Assembly (NCBI RefSeq): GCF_016642265.1
Contig: NZ_MRXX01000003.1
Coordinates: 158,242 to 197,071 of the forward strand
From: Streptococcus lactarius
Lineage (GTDB): Bacteria > Bacillota > Bacilli > Lactobacillales > Streptococcaceae
DNA length: 38,830 nucleotides
Reading direction: 5' to 3'
Position 1 is the first letter of the stretch; each line of letters opens with the position of its first letter. The notes below the pieces were generated by a model. The model saw nothing but the letters and a program-made list of their open reading frames with translations, did not search any database and was not told the origin of the DNA. This document shows, one piece after another, positions 25,241-34,571 of this stretch. Both the position numbers and the translations under genes were made by a program.

Positions 25241-25269
25241 AACAATAGAAATGAAAAAAGTGAGTAGAT

Positions 25270-25956
25270 ATGATTACTAAAGACGATTACCAATTACTTC
25301 GCTTGCATCCAGCGTTTGCTAATATCCCAGTGGAGTTCTTTGATAAATTAGCGATTGAAATCTCTAGTCGAACAATCTCTAAAGGACAGGTCCTGTTTTA
25401 TTCTGGGGATAGACGTGACCGTTTTTTTCTATTAGTAGAGGGATATGCTCGGATCGAACAGTTTGACTCGTCGGATCAATTTTCTTATATGGATTACATA
25501 AAAAAAGGTGCCTTACTTCCATTTGGTGGAATTTTTCAGGATGAGCGGTATCATTATACGGCGAGTGCGGTGACAGATTTAAGATGTTTTGTTATTCCTG
25601 TGAATTTATATGAAGCTTGTGTACAAGAGAGCAAGGAGCAATTACTGTATATTACAAGAAAACTTTCATCTATTATAGAATTTCAAGAATTGCGCCTTCG
25701 AAATGTTGTCACTGCGAGTGCAAAGGAGAGAGTTATTCAGTCCTTAGCGATTCTTTGTAAGGATTATGAAGAGCTAGGAGATAAAATCCCATTTCCAATC
25801 AGTATGAAGGAAATAGCAAAGTTGGCAGCAACGACACGGGAAACTGTAAATCAGGTATTAAAAAACTTAGTTGAAAACAAGAAGATCCATTATGAACGGA
25901 AACAATTGACTTTCATAGACCCAGACTATTTCTTAAGGAGTTTTGAAGGAGAGTGA
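25270..25956 (+). CDS. flp: Crp/Fnr-family transcriptional regulator Flp of the arginine deiminase locus
   Basis: A 228-aa regulator with an N-terminal cyclic-nucleotide-binding-like beta barrel (about residues 18-125), a long dimer helix and a C-terminal winged helix. The recognition region is MKEIAKLAATTRETVNQVLKNL. There is no FNR-type N-terminal cysteine cluster, so iron-sulphur oxygen sensing is unlikely. In S. gordonii the homologous gene lies directly upstream of arcA and affects expression of the operon. The same position here supports that role. Confidence 0.88.
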   Translation: MITKDDYQLLRLHPAFANIPVEFFDKLAIEISSRTISKGQVLFYSGDRRDRFFLLVEGYARIEQFDSSDQFSYMDYIKKGALLPFGGIFQDERYHYTASAVTDLRCFVIPVNLYEACVQESKEQLLYITRKLSSIIEFQELRLRNVVTASAKERVIQSLAILCKDYEELGDKIPFPISMKEIAKLAATTRETVNQVLKNLVENKKIHYERKQLTFIDPDYFLRSFEGE

Positions 25957-25989
25957 GACAAGAAAAAGAAATCTTGTCTGGCTCTTTTT
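25948..25989 (+). terminator. Terminator of flp
   Basis: AGACAAGA and TCTTGTCT form the core stem, extended by GAG/CTC, with seven or more T after it. It starts at the flp stop codon and separates flp from the arc operon. Confidence 0.85.
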
Positions 25990-26010
25990 TTATTTTTTCA
26001 AAAAAATAAA

Positions 26011-26022
26011 TATTCGTAAAAA
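26011..26022 (-). promoter_or_regulatory. Cin-box-like sequence on the minus strand, facing flp
   Basis: The minus strand reads TTTTTACGAATA, identical over 12 bases to the comEA cin-box in this window. It points toward the 3' end of flp. No sense gene follows on that strand, so any ComX-driven transcript would be antisense to flp. Confidence 0.4.
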
Positions 26023-26126
26023 CAATATTAAAGATAAAATATCCAAAGAAAACGCTTCATATTAACTAAAAAACGGATATTATTCATATAAAAGCAAAAT
26101 TCTTGGCTTTCAAAAAGTAGAATCCT

Positions 26127-26157
26127 TTGTGAAAGCGTTACCAAAGGTAGTTATAAT
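26127..26157 (+). promoter_or_regulatory. arcA promoter with a perfect CcpA catabolite-responsive element
   Basis: TGAAAGCGTTACCA (26130-26143) fits the cre consensus TGNAANCGNWNNCA at every fixed position. It overlaps the -35 region (TTGTGA, 26127-26132) and precedes TATAAT (26152-26157). CcpA bound here would block the promoter, which explains glucose repression of the arginine deiminase system. An AATATCC/GGATATT inverted repeat lies further upstream. Confidence 0.8.
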
Positions 26158-26209
26158 TACAAATGAAATAAGCTTTAGAATAAGCACACAGAAAAAAGGA
26201 GGATGACAG

Positions 26210-27439
26210 ATGTCAACTAAACCGATTCATGTTTTTTCAGAAATTGGAAAACTGAAAAAAGTAATGTTGCACCGTCCAGGTAAAGAGTTGGAAAACTTGA
26301 TGCCGGACTATCTTGAACGTCTTCTTTTTGATGATATTCCATTCTTGGAAGATGCACAAAAAGAACACGACAATTTCGCTCAAGCACTTCGTAATGAAGG
26401 TGTTGAAGTACTTTATTTGGAACGCTTGGCAGCTGAGTCTTTAATTTCTCCAGAAATTCGGGAACAATTCATCGAAGAATATCTGGATGAAGCAAATATA
26501 CGTGGACGCCAAACTAAAAATGCTATTCGTAAATTACTTCATAGCATTGAGGACAATCTGGAATTAGTTGAAAAAACAATGGCAGGTTTCCAAAAAGCTG
26601 AACTTCCAGAAATTCCAGAAGCTGATAAAGGCTTGACAGACTTGGTCGAATCTGACTACCCATTTGCTATCGATCCAATGCCTAACCTCTACTTCACGCG
26701 CGACCCATTTGCTACTATGGGTAATGCTGTATCATTGAACCACATGTATGCTGATACACGTAACCGTGAAACGTTGTATGGTAAATATATCTTCAAATAC
26801 CACCCAGTTTACGGTGGAAATGTAGAACTTGTCTACAACCGTGAAGAAGATACTCGTATCGAAGGTGGAGATGAGTTGGTTCTTTCTAAAGATGTATTGG
26901 CAGTTGGTATCTCACAACGGACAGATGCTGCATCTATTGAAAAATTGTTGGTAAACATCTTCCAGAAGAACGTTGGCTTCAAGAAAGTATTGGCCTTCGA
27001 ATTTGCGAACAACCGTAAATTCATGCACTTGGATACAGTATTCACAATGGTGGACTACGATAAATTCACTATCCACCCAGAAATTCAAGGTGATCTTCGC
27101 GTCTTTTCAGTAACTTTTGAAAATGAACAATTGAAGATTGTTGAAGAAAAAGGTGATTTGGCAGAATTATTAGCTGCAAACCTTGGTGTGGAAAAAGTGA
27201 CTCTCATTCCATGTGGAAATGGCAATGCCGTTGCAGCTGCACGTGAACAATGGAACGATGGATCTAATACTCTTACAATCGCACCTGGTGTGGTAGTAGT
27301 ATATGACCGTAACACTGTTACGAACAAGAAACTAGAAGAATATGGACTTCGTTTGATCAAGATCCGCGGAAGTGAATTGGTTCGTGGTCGTGGTGGACCT
27401 CGTTGTATGTCTATGCCATTTGAACGTGAAGAAATCTAA
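26210..27439 (+). CDS. arcA: Arginine deiminase
   Basis: ArcA hydrolyses arginine to citrulline and ammonia, the first step of the pathway and the main alkali source in oral streptococci. The 409-aa protein has the family signatures [12 protein letters not shown] near the N-terminus, [18 protein letters not shown] and the catalytic Cys399 in [14 protein letters not shown] strong AAAGGAGG site precedes the ATG. It is the first gene of arcABCDT, with repression by CcpA expected from the cre in its promoter. Confidence 0.98.
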   Translation: MSTKPIHVFSEIGKLKKVMLHRPGKELENLMPDYLERLLFDDIPFLEDAQKEHDNFAQALRNEGVEVLYLERLAAESLISPEIREQFIEEYLDEANIRGRQTKNAIRKLLHSIEDNLELVEKTMAGFQKAELPEIPEADKGLTDLVESDYPFAIDPMPNLYFTRDPFATMGNAVSLNHMYADTRNRETLYGKYIFKYHPVYGGNVELVYNREEDTRIEGGDELVLSKDVLAVGISQRTDAASIEKLLVNIFQKNVGFKKVLAFEFANNRKFMHLDTVFTMVDYDKFTIHPEIQGDLRVFSVTFENEQLKIVEEKGDLAELLAANLGVEKVTLIPCGNGNAVAAAREQWNDGSNTLTIAPGVVVVYDRNTVTNKKLEEYGLRLIKIRGSELVRGRGGPRCMSMPFEREEI

Positions 27440-27533
27440 TTATCCTTTTACCTGATAGCAGGTTCGTTTCCTGACTAGCTTGCTCTGAGGGTAACTAGGA
27501 TTTCAATATTAAAAGTAAAAAAGGAGATCATAA

Positions 27534-28550
27534 ATGACAACTTCAGTATTCCAAGGACGTAGCTTCTTGGCAGAAAAAGACTTTACACGCGCAGAGTTAG
27601 AATACCTTATCGGACTTTCAGCTCACTTGAAAGATCTTAAAAAACGCAACATCCAACACCACTATCTTGCTGGTAAAAATATTGCGCTTTTGTTTGAAAA
27701 AACTTCAACTCGTACTCGTGCAGCCTTCACTACTGCAGCCATCGACCTTGGTGCTCACCCAGAATACCTTGGTGCAAACGACATCCAACTTGGTAAAAAA
27801 GAATCTACAGAAGATACTGCAAAAGTTCTTGGACGTATGTTTGATGGGATTGAATTCCGTGGATTCAGCCAACGCATGGTTGAAGAATTGGCAGAATTCT
27901 CAGGTGTTCCTGTATGGAATGGTTTGACTGACGAATGGCACCCAACTCAAATGCTTGCAGACTACTTGACTGTTCAAGAAAACTTTGGACGCCTTGAAGG
28001 TTTGACACTTGTATACTGTGGTGACGGACGTAATAACGTTGCAAACAGCCTTCTTGTAACAGGTGCTATCCTTGGTGTGAACGTACACATCTTCTCACCA
28101 AAAGAACTCTTCCCAGAAAAAGAAATTGTTGAATTGGCAGAAGGATTTGCAAAAGAAAGTGGCGCTCATATCTTGATCACTGAAGATGCTGACGAAGCTG
28201 TGAAAGGTGCTGACGTACTTTACACTGACGTTTGGGTATCTATGGGTGAAGAAGACAAATTTGCAGAACGCGTTGCCCTTTTGAAACCATACCAAGTCAA
28301 TATGGAATTGGTTAAGAAAGCTAACAATGAAAACTTGATCTTCTTGCATTGCTTGCCAGCTTTCCACGACACAAACACAGTTTATGGTAAAGATGTTGCT
28401 GAAAAATTCGGCGTAGAAGAAATGGAAGTTACTGATGAAGTGTTCCGCAGCAAATATGCTCGTCACTTTGACCAAGCTGAAAACCGGATGCATACCATCA
28501 AAGCGGTTATGGCAGCTACTCTTGGTAACTTGTACATTCCAAAAGTTTAA
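27534..28550 (+). CDS. arcB: Catabolic ornithine carbamoyltransferase
   Basis: ArcB splits citrulline with phosphate into ornithine and carbamoyl phosphate. The 338-aa protein has the carbamoyl-phosphate-binding STRTR (residues 58-62) and the HCLP motif (272-275). AAAGGAG precedes the ATG. The 94-nt gap after arcA contains small inverted repeats (for example ACCTG/CAGGT) but no clear terminator, so cotranscription with arcA is expected. Confidence 0.98.
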   Translation: MTTSVFQGRSFLAEKDFTRAELEYLIGLSAHLKDLKKRNIQHHYLAGKNIALLFEKTSTRTRAAFTTAAIDLGAHPEYLGANDIQLGKKESTEDTAKVLGRMFDGIEFRGFSQRMVEELAEFSGVPVWNGLTDEWHPTQMLADYLTVQENFGRLEGLTLVYCGDGRNNVANSLLVTGAILGVNVHIFSPKELFPEKEIVELAEGFAKESGAHILITEDADEAVKGADVLYTDVWVSMGEEDKFAERVALLKPYQVNMELVKKANNENLIFLHCLPAFHDTNTVYGKDVAEKFGVEEMEVTDEVFRSKYARHFDQAENRMHTIKAVMAATLGNLYIPKV

Positions 28551-28568
28551 AAAAATATAATAAACAGT

Positions 28569-28611
28569 AATAGGGGCTGGACTGATAGCTACAGTCCAGC
28601 TCCTATTTTTT
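28569..28611 (+). terminator. Strong hairpin and U-tract between arcB and arcC
   Basis: AATAGGGGCTGGACT (28569-28583) pairs with AGTCCAGCTCCTATT (28593-28607) over 15 bp with a single G-U and a 9-nt loop, followed by six T. It has full intrinsic-terminator form although it lies inside the operon, so it should reduce arcCDT transcription relative to arcAB. Confidence 0.8.
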
Positions 28612-28626
28612 AGAAAGGGTAATCCT

Positions 28627-29574
28627 ATGTCAAGAAAAATCGTAGTCGCTTTGGGTGGCAATGCAATTTTATCATCTGATCCCTCTGCGAAGGCTCAACA
28701 AGAAGCATTATCGGAAACAGCAAAACACTTAGTAAAACTCATTAAAAATGGAGATGGGTTAATCATCACACACGGGAATGGTCCTCAAGTAGGGAATCTC
28801 TTGTTGCAACAGTTAGCAGCAAATTCTGAAAAGAACCCTGCCTTTCCGCTAGATTCATTGGTAGCAATGACAGAAGGAAGTATTGGTTACTGGCTTCAAA
28901 ATGCTCTTCAAAATGCTCTTCTTGAAGAAGGAATAAAAAAAGATGTAGCTTCTGTTGTAACGCAAGTTTTAGTTGATAAACAGGATCCAGCTTTTGAGAA
29001 CCTCACAAAACCAATCGGTCCGTTTTACACTGAAGAAGAAGCAAAAGCTGAAGCTGAAAAAACTGGAGCAACTTTCAAAGAGGATTCAGGTCGCGGATGG
29101 CGCAAAGTAGTTGCATCACCAAAACCAGTTGGAATTAAAGAAATTAATACGATTCGTGCACTCATCGATAATGGACAAATCGTAGTAGCAGCTGGAGGTG
29201 GCGGTATCCCAGTTGTACAAGAAGAAGATGGACGGTTGTCTGGTGTAGAAGCGGTCATTGATAAAGACTTTGCTTCAGAACGTTTAGCCGAATTGGTAGA
29301 AGCAGATCTTTTCATTGTTTTGACAGGTGTCGATTATGTTTTTGTAAACTACAACAAACCAAATCAAGAAAAATTAGAACATGTCTCTGTTGAACAATTG
29401 GAAGAATATATCCAACAGAATCAATTTGCACCTGGAAGTATGTTACCAAAAGTAGAAGCAGCTATTGATTTTGTAAATAGCTCACCTCATGGAAAAGCTG
29501 TTATTACTTCTCTTGAAAATCTTGAAGCTTTGGTCGAAAGTGAAAGCGGTACCATTATCCAAAAGAATTTATAA
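28627..29574 (+). CDS. arcC: Carbamate kinase
   Basis: ArcC uses carbamoyl phosphate to make ATP from ADP, releasing ammonia and CO2, which is the energy-yielding step. The 315-aa protein has the N-terminal phosphate loop VALGGNAIL (residues 6-14), [12 protein letters not shown] and the [10 protein letters not shown] segment of the amino-acid-kinase fold. AAAGGG precedes the ATG. A strong terminator-like hairpin lies between it and arcB. Confidence 0.97.
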   Translation: MSRKIVVALGGNAILSSDPSAKAQQEALSETAKHLVKLIKNGDGLIITHGNGPQVGNLLLQQLAANSEKNPAFPLDSLVAMTEGSIGYWLQNALQNALLEEGIKKDVASVVTQVLVDKQDPAFENLTKPIGPFYTEEEAKAEAEKTGATFKEDSGRGWRKVVASPKPVGIKEINTIRALIDNGQIVVAAGGGGIPVVQEEDGRLSGVEAVIDKDFASERLAELVEADLFIVLTGVDYVFVNYNKPNQEKLEHVSVEQLEEYIQQNQFAPGSMLPKVEAAIDFVNSSPHGKAVITSLENLEALVESESGTIIQKNL

Positions 29575-29657
29575 AAATATTGGATAAAGTTTTACCGATT
29601 TAAATCTTGATTTCACTGGTTTCTGTTTTTTAAAAAATAATTAAGAACATCTAGTGT

Positions 29658-29722
29658 TTTTACCTTTAATATGGTAAAATAAATCCATAAGTAAGCGTTT
29701 TACAAGGATTCTACTTGTAAAA
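29658..29722 (+). promoter_or_regulatory. Separate promoter and hairpin leader before arcD
   Basis: TGGTAAAAT (29672-29680) is an extended -10. It lies in an inverted repeat TTTTACC/GGTAAAA (29658-29664 with 29673-29679) that could be an operator. A perfect 9-bp hairpin TTTTACAAG/CTTGTAAAA (29698-29706 with 29714-29722) follows in the leader, beside a weak cre-like GTAAGCGTTTTACA. arcD may therefore be expressed apart from arcABC. Confidence 0.5.
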
Positions 29723-29758
29723 TCTCACTCACATTTTGTTGCGTTAGGAGGAAGACAA

Positions 29759-31270
29759 ATGAGTGAAAAAACGAAAAAAGGATTTAAGATGCCTTCATCT
29801 TTTTCCGTATTGTTAATCATCATTGCCATTATGGCAGTGTTAACTTGGATCATTCCAGCTGGTCAATACAAAGTTGATAAAGCTGGCGCCATCATCGCAG
29901 GTAGTTATGAATCTGTGAAACAAAATCCTCAAGGGATCTGGGATGTGTTGATGGCACCTATCAATGCCATGCTCGGTAAAGCGCCAACCAATGCAGCGAT
30001 TGACGTAGCCTTCTTCATCTTGATGGTCGGTGGATTCCTTGGTGTTGTGAACGAAACAGGTACCCTTGATGTAGGGATTGCTTCAATCGTTCGTAAATAC
30101 AAGGGTCGCGAAAAAATGTTGATCTTGATCTTGATGCCTTTGTTTGCTCTTGGTGGAACAACCTATGGTATGGGTGAAGAAACGATGGCCTTCTATCCAC
30201 TTCTTGTTCCTGTTATGATGTCAGTTGGATTTGACAGTTTGACAGGGGTTGCGATTGTACTTCTAGGTTCTCAAATCGGATGTTTGGCTTCTACATTGAA
30301 TCCATTTGCAACAGTTATTGCATCGGATACAGCTGGTATCTCAAGTGCATCAGGATTGTTGCTCCGTGTGATTTTCTGGGTAGTCTTGACTGCTCTTAGT
30401 ACCTACTATGTCTACCGTTATGCAGACAAGGTTCAAAAGAATCCTACAGCATCCTTAACCTATGCAACTCGTGAAGAAGATTTGAAATATTTCAATGTGG
30501 AAAAGGGTGAAGAAATCCCTTCACAAATGAACAAGAAACAAAAACGTGTCTTGCTTGTATTTGTTTCGACCTTTGTCATCATGGTTGCTGGATTTATTCC
30601 GTTCAAAGATTTGGGAATCAAATTCTTTGAAAGCTTTAATGAATCCCTTCATAAGATTCCTTATCTTGGTCAATTAATCGGTAACACAGATGCTCTTGGA
30701 ACTTGGTACTTCCCTCAAACAGCTATGCTCTTTGCCTTCATGGGAATCCTTGTAGGTATCATTTATGGCTTGAAAGAAGATAAAATTATTTCATCCTTCA
30801 TGAATGGTGCAGCTGACCTCTTGAGTGTTGCGCTCATCGTAGCAGTAGCCCGTGGTATCCAAGTCATCATGAACGATGGTATGATCACTGCGACAATCCT
30901 TCACTGGGGTGAAGAAGGACTTAAAGGTCTTTCATCTCAATTGTTCATTGTCTTGACTTACATTTTCTACTTGCCAATGTCATTCTTGATCCCATCATCA
31001 TCTGGTCTTGCCAGCGCAACAATGGGTATCATGGCACCTCTTGGTAAATTCGTCAATGTACCAGGTAGCTTGATTGTCACAGCTTACCAATCTGCATCTG
31101 GTGTCTTGAACTTGATCGCACCAACTTCAGGTATCGTAATGGGAGCTCTTGCTCTTGGACGTGTTGACTTGAGTGCATGGTGGAAATTCATGGGTAAATT
31201 GGTCGTAGCGATTGTTGTGATCACCATTGCCCTTCTTCTACTAGGAACTGTGGTTCCATTCTTGCAATAG
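29759..31270 (+). CDS. arcD: Arginine/ornithine antiporter ArcD (YfcC/DcuC-like carrier)
   Basis: A 503-aa membrane protein with about 12 hydrophobic segments and the family block PMSFLIPSSSGLASATMGIMAPL near residues 407-429. It belongs to the C4-dicarboxylate anaerobic-carrier-like superfamily used as ArcD by streptococci. It is expected to bring in arginine in exchange for ornithine at no energy cost, which the pathway needs. GGAGGAAG precedes the ATG. It is followed 17 nt later by arcT. Confidence 0.92.
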   Translation: MSEKTKKGFKMPSSFSVLLIIIAIMAVLTWIIPAGQYKVDKAGAIIAGSYESVKQNPQGIWDVLMAPINAMLGKAPTNAAIDVAFFILMVGGFLGVVNETGTLDVGIASIVRKYKGREKMLILILMPLFALGGTTYGMGEETMAFYPLLVPVMMSVGFDSLTGVAIVLLGSQIGCLASTLNPFATVIASDTAGISSASGLLLRVIFWVVLTALSTYYVYRYADKVQKNPTASLTYATREEDLKYFNVEKGEEIPSQMNKKQKRVLLVFVSTFVIMVAGFIPFKDLGIKFFESFNESLHKIPYLGQLIGNTDALGTWYFPQTAMLFAFMGILVGIIYGLKEDKIISSFMNGAADLLSVALIVAVARGIQVIMNDGMITATILHWGEEGLKGLSSQLFIVLTYIFYLPMSFLIPSSSGLASATMGIMAPLGKFVNVPGSLIVTAYQSASGVLNLIAPTSGIVMGALALGRVDLSAWWKFMGKLVVAIVVITIALLLLGTVVPFLQ

Positions 31271-31287
31271 AATAAAGTAGGTGTTTC

Positions 31288-32622
31288 ATGAAAAAAAGAA
31301 TTAAGGACGATGTGAAAGAGCAGTTTTTAAACTCTCTTCAAACCATCATTTCTTACCCTTCTGTGTTAAATGAAGGGGAAAATGGAACACCGTTTGGACA
31401 AGCTATCCAAGATGTCCTAGAAAAAACCTTAGAGCTTGCTCGAGAACTAGGTTTTCAAACATATGTAGATCCTGAAGGACACTATGGATATGCAGAGATC
31501 GGTCAGGGGGAAGAACTCCTGGCCGTTCTTTGTCACTTGGATGTTGTTCCAGCCGGTGATCTAAAAGATTGGCAAACGCCACCCTTTGAAGCGACTGTTG
31601 TCGGTGACTATCTAGTAGGTCGTGGTGTGCAGGATGATAAGGGGCCCTCACTCGCTGCTCTTTATGCAGTCAAGAGTTTATTGGATGAAGGTGTCCAGTT
31701 TACCAAACGGATTCGTTTTATTTTTGGGACAGATGAGGAAACCTTGTGGCGATGTATGAATCGCTACAACCAAATTGAAGAACAAGCAGATCTAGGATTT
31801 GCACCGGATTCCTCTTTTCCATTAACCTATGCTGAAAAAGGTTTGTTACAAGTGAAACTGCGTGGTCCAGGTTGGGATGATCTTCCTTTACAGGCTGGTC
31901 AAGCTCTCAACGTCGTCCCAGATAAGGCAACCTATGCTGGTCATCGGATAGAAGAATTGCTCCCTGTTTTGGAGCAAAGTGGAGTTCAATATAGTCAAAC
32001 AGACCATTCGGTAACAGTTATGGGAGTGTCCAAGCATTCTAAAGATGCAGCTGAAGGAGTCAATGCCATTGTTGGTTTAGCAGAAAGCCTATCTCTGATT
32101 CAGCCCCATCCAGCCTTGCTCTTTATTGCAGATGCTGTTGGAGAAGACGCGACAGGAGCTGCCCTCTTTGGTGAAATTAAAGATGAACCAAGTGGGGATC
32201 TTTCCTTTAACCTTGCAACCCTTGTCATCGATCAAGAGGAATCCGAAATCGGGATTGATATTCGGATTCCAGTCCTAGTAGACAAGGAGGCTTTAGTGGC
32301 TTGTCTGCAAGAAATTGCGGCTAGCTATCAGTTGGAGTATGAAGAATTTGACTATTTAGTTCCTTTATATGTTCCGTTAGACAGTCCTTTAGTCAGCTCT
32401 TTGATGGCTGTCTACCAGGAAGAAACTGGGGATAGGACGCCGGCCATGTCTTCAGGCGGTGCGACATTTGCTCGTACGATGGAAAACTGTGTTGCTTTCG
32501 GAGCACTATTCCCAGGTGCAGAACAGACCGAGCATCAAGCCAATGAACGAGCAAAAATTGAAGATCTCTACGCTGCGATGGAAATCTATCGAGAAGCTAT
32601 TCAGCGTTTAGCGACAACATAA
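31288..32622 (+). CDS. arcT: M20 family (Sapep-type) dipeptidase ArcT
   Basis: A 444-aa metallopeptidase. The zinc or manganese site is built from His83 and Asp85 (CHLDVVPAG), Asp116 (GVQDDKGP) and Glu150-Glu151 (GTDEET), plus a C-terminal His in EQTEHQANERAKIED. The gene named arcT in S. gordonii occupies the same place after arcD. A role in releasing arginine from small peptides for the deiminase pathway is a reasonable inference. The ribosome site is weak (AAAGTAGG). The repeat at 32627 ends the operon. Confidence 0.88.
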   Translation: MKKRIKDDVKEQFLNSLQTIISYPSVLNEGENGTPFGQAIQDVLEKTLELARELGFQTYVDPEGHYGYAEIGQGEELLAVLCHLDVVPAGDLKDWQTPPFEATVVGDYLVGRGVQDDKGPSLAALYAVKSLLDEGVQFTKRIRFIFGTDEETLWRCMNRYNQIEEQADLGFAPDSSFPLTYAEKGLLQVKLRGPGWDDLPLQAGQALNVVPDKATYAGHRIEELLPVLEQSGVQYSQTDHSVTVMGVSKHSKDAAEGVNAIVGLAESLSLIQPHPALLFIADAVGEDATGAALFGEIKDEPSGDLSFNLATLVIDQEESEIGIDIRIPVLVDKEALVACLQEIAASYQLEYEEFDYLVPLYVPLDSPLVSSLMAVYQEETGDRTPAMSSGGATFARTMENCVAFGALFPGAEQTEHQANERAKIEDLYAAMEIYREAIQRLATT

Positions 32623-32626
32623 AAAA

Positions 32627-32757
32627 GAGGCCGGGACAAAAGTCCTAGCCTCTCAATTGTCTTTGGATTGTCGAGCAAGGCGCAGTGGTTGAGAGGGTTC
32701 TACTACGCTGATTTCATTAGCTTTTACAACCCTACTCAACTGTCCCACTCTCTTTTT
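32627..32757 (+). repeat. Hairpin-rich intergenic repeat, shortened copy (copy 3), serving as convergent terminator
   Basis: Closely matches 5526-5705 but lacks about 50 bases corresponding to 5641-5690. The missing part is bounded in copy 2 by CTGT on both sides, so it looks like a deletion between short direct repeats. Its terminal T-run overlaps the stop codon of arcR on the other strand. It lies between the convergent arcT and arcR ends and probably stops both. Confidence 0.85.
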
Positions 32758-33226
32758 ATTTACTAAAGAAGAAAGGGGGAGTGAATTCTTTTAATTTTTC
32801 AAAGCAATCCAAAGCTCCTTGGTTGTCTTCGCAAATGACCAAACAGACGTCATCCCCACAGATGGTGGCTACGATTTGGGACAATTCCAAGGCATCTAAG
32901 ATCGCTCCGAATGATTGAGCGAGCCCTGGAAGAGTTTTCACAACCACTTGGTTTTGGACAGGTCGTAGCATAATCAAGGCGTCTTCCATGTACATCCGCA
33001 GGCGTTTTTCCCAACGGGAAGGTGCAATGGTGTTCATGGTATAGTAGGAAGTATTTCCTTCATTAATTTTTAACAAGTTGAGAGATTTGACATCTCGTGA
33101 AAGGGTTGATTGGGTTACAATAATGCCGTTGGCTTCAAGAGCTTCTTGAAGTTCTTGCTGGGTATGAATTCTACGCTCAGAAATGATGGAACGAATCAAT
33201 CGGTGGCGACTTTCAATTTTATTCAT
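32756..33226 (-). CDS. arcR: ArgR-family transcriptional regulator ArcR of the arginine deiminase system
   Basis: The ATG at 33226 follows AAGGAGA and gives 156 aa. The N-terminal winged helix has the ArgR signature [17 protein letters not shown] ([17 protein letters not shown]). The C-terminal domain ends with [16 protein letters not shown], the arginine-binding and hexamer-forming part. In S. gordonii the ArgR-type ArcR next to this operon activates arc genes in response to arginine. It lies 10 nt after queA on the same strand, so the two are cotranscribed and convergent to arcT. Confidence 0.92.
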   Translation of the reverse strand: MNKIESRHRLIRSIISERRIHTQQELQEALEANGIIVTQSTLSRDVKSLNLLKINEGNTSYYTMNTIAPSRWEKRLRMYMEDALIMLRPVQNQVVVKTLPGLAQSFGAILDALELSQIVATICGDDVCLVICEDNQGALDCFEKLKEFTPPFFFSK

Positions 33227-33236
33227 ACGATCTCCT

Positions 33237-34265
33237 TTACTTAATAAACATGGCGTCCCCAAAGCTGAAGAAACGGTAACGTTCTTGAATGGCGTGGTGA
33301 TAGGCTTCCAGGGTTAATTCACGTCCAGCAAAGGCAGAGACCAACATAACCAGAGTCGATTTTGGAAGGTGGAAGTTGGTTGAAAACGCATCGACCACTT
33401 TCCATTCATAACCCGGCTTAATGAAGATATTGGTCCATCCTGAATCAGCTTGAATATCTCCATTAAATTTATTCCCAATCGTTTCAAGTGTTCGGATAGA
33501 AGTCGTCCCGACAGCTACAATGCGTTTTCCGGCAGCTTTTACTTGACGAAGCGTAGCGGCGGCCTCTTCCGAAAGTTGGTAAAATTCTGAGTGCATTTCA
33601 TGGTCTTCGAGATTGTCCACTGACACTGGACGGAAGGTCCCTAATCCGACGTGAAGAGTCAAGTAGACCAGATGAACGCCTTTGGCTTCTATTTTTTGGA
33701 GCAATTCCTTAGTGAAATGAAGCCCTGCTGTTGGGGCAGCAGCTGAACCATTTTCTTTGGCGTAAACTGTTTGGTAGCGTTCGCGGTCGGCCAACTTTTC
33801 GTGAATATAAGGAGGAAGTGGCATTTCGCCAAGGCTTTCCAAGACTTCTAAGAAGATCCCTTGGTAGTGGAAGCGAACAATGCGGCCTCCGTGCTCCAAT
33901 TCTTCTTCTACAGTTGCCGTTAAGCGACCATCTCCAAAGTTTACGGTCGCACCCACTTTTAATCGTTTGGCAGGTTTTGCTAAAACTTCCCAAAAATCAT
34001 CTTGTGTATTTTTCAAGAGAAGGAATTCAACGTGACCACCTGTTTCCGGTTTGACTCCATGAAGACGAGCTGGAAGCACGCGTGTATTGTTCATGACGAG
34101 GGCATCTCCTGGTTCTAATTCATCCAAAATCGCATCGAAATGCCGATCTTGAAATTGACCTGTTTTTCGATCTAGAATCAAAAGTCTCGAGGCATCACGT
34201 TTTTCAAGTGGGGTTTGGGCAATGAGTTCTTCAGGCAAATCAAAATCAAAATCGTTTGTGTTCAT
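33237..34265 (-). CDS. queA: S-adenosylmethionine:tRNA ribosyltransferase-isomerase
   Basis: QueA makes epoxyqueuosine in tRNA by transferring the ribosyl part of SAM to preQ1. The 342-aa protein starts at ATG 34265 after AAAGGAG. The family signatures [42 protein letters not shown] and FYQLSEEAA are all present. Its linkage to the arginine deiminase genes is known from S. gordonii but has no obvious metabolic reason. Its ribosome site overlaps the stop codon of the small membrane-protein gene upstream. Confidence 0.96.
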   Translation of the reverse strand: MNTNDFDFDLPEELIAQTPLEKRDASRLLILDRKTGQFQDRHFDAILDELEPGDALVMNNTRVLPARLHGVKPETGGHVEFLLLKNTQDDFWEVLAKPAKRLKVGATVNFGDGRLTATVEEELEHGGRIVRFHYQGIFLEVLESLGEMPLPPYIHEKLADRERYQTVYAKENGSAAAPTAGLHFTKELLQKIEAKGVHLVYLTLHVGLGTFRPVSVDNLEDHEMHSEFYQLSEEAAATLRQVKAAGKRIVAVGTTSIRTLETIGNKFNGDIQADSGWTNIFIKPGYEWKVVDAFSTNFHLPKSTLVMLVSAFAGRELTLEAYHHAIQERYRFFSFGDAMFIK

Positions 34266-34276
34266 TTGCGCTCCTT

Positions 34277-34447
34277 TTATAATAATGCTGTGAGTAGGTA
34301 AATGGCAGTTCCCAAAGATAAAAGCATGAGGCAACTTCCAATCAAAAAGACCAGCGTCTTGAGAATCTTTCTTTCATGAATCAAAAAAGATAAAAGAAAA
34401 ACAAGCAGTCCGATCAAAAAAATAATCAATAATACGTCTACAATCAT
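34277..34447 (-). CDS. Small two-helix membrane protein heading the queA-arcR operon
   Basis: A 56-aa protein starting [13 protein letters not shown] and ending YLLTALL. It has two hydrophobic helices separated by the short charged loop HERKILK. I choose the ATG at 34447 because the extended -10 (34455-34463) lies just 7 nt upstream and covers the alternative ATG at 34456. The stop codon overlaps the ribosome site of queA, which suggests coupling. I do not recognise the family and see no function. Hydrophobicity and operon context support that it is real. Confidence 0.6.
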   Translation of the reverse strand: MIVDVLLIIFLIGLLVFLLSFLIHERKILKTLVFLIGSCLMLLSLGTAIYLLTALL

Positions 34448-34454
34448 ACTCTTC

Positions 34455-34463
34455 ATTATAACA
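34455..34463 (-). promoter_or_regulatory. Extended -10 promoter of the small membrane protein-queA-arcR operon
   Basis: On the minus strand, TGTTATAAT with its TATAAT ending 7 nt before the start codon at 34447. It predicts a leaderless first cistron. It is divergent from the nagB promoter. Confidence 0.65.
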
Positions 34464-34512
34464 CGAATTGAGTTGAAAATAAAAAAATGACTAGAAAAGA
34501 TAGCGGTTTCAC

Positions 34513-34541
34513 TTGACAAAAATTGGTCTATACCATATAAT
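34513..34541 (+). promoter_or_regulatory. nagB promoter with NagR-type operator
   Basis: Perfect TTGACA (34513-34518), a 17-bp spacer and perfect TATAAT (34536-34541). The spacer contains ATTGGTCTATACCAT (34522-34536), which matches the site bound by the GntR-family repressor NagR in streptococci. Induction by amino sugars is expected. A weak cre-like sequence (GATAGCGGTTTCA, ending 34511) lies just upstream. Confidence 0.85.
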
Positions 34542-34571
34542 GAAAGTAAAGAAAAACAGGAGGTCTCTCTG

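Larger units (their letters stand above)
24933..25269 (+). other. Intergenic region between the serine hydrolase gene and flp
   Basis: These 337 bases hold no credible gene. Two signals are visible: a terminator hairpin at 25109-25138 and, just before flp, an extended -10 promoter at 25232-25240. The part from 24940 to 25100 shows a few short inverted repeats but nothing I can name. Confidence 0.5.

Noticed and set aside
26038..26095. ArgR boxes upstream of arcA
   Set aside because: TATTCAT half-sites and an AATATCC/GGATATT repeat are visible, but none fits the ARG-box consensus well enough in such AT-rich sequence to annotate.
34498..34511. Catabolite-responsive element upstream of nagB
   Set aside because: The sequence fits the cre consensus with two mismatches at fixed positions; noted only as weak, in contrast to the perfect site at arcA.
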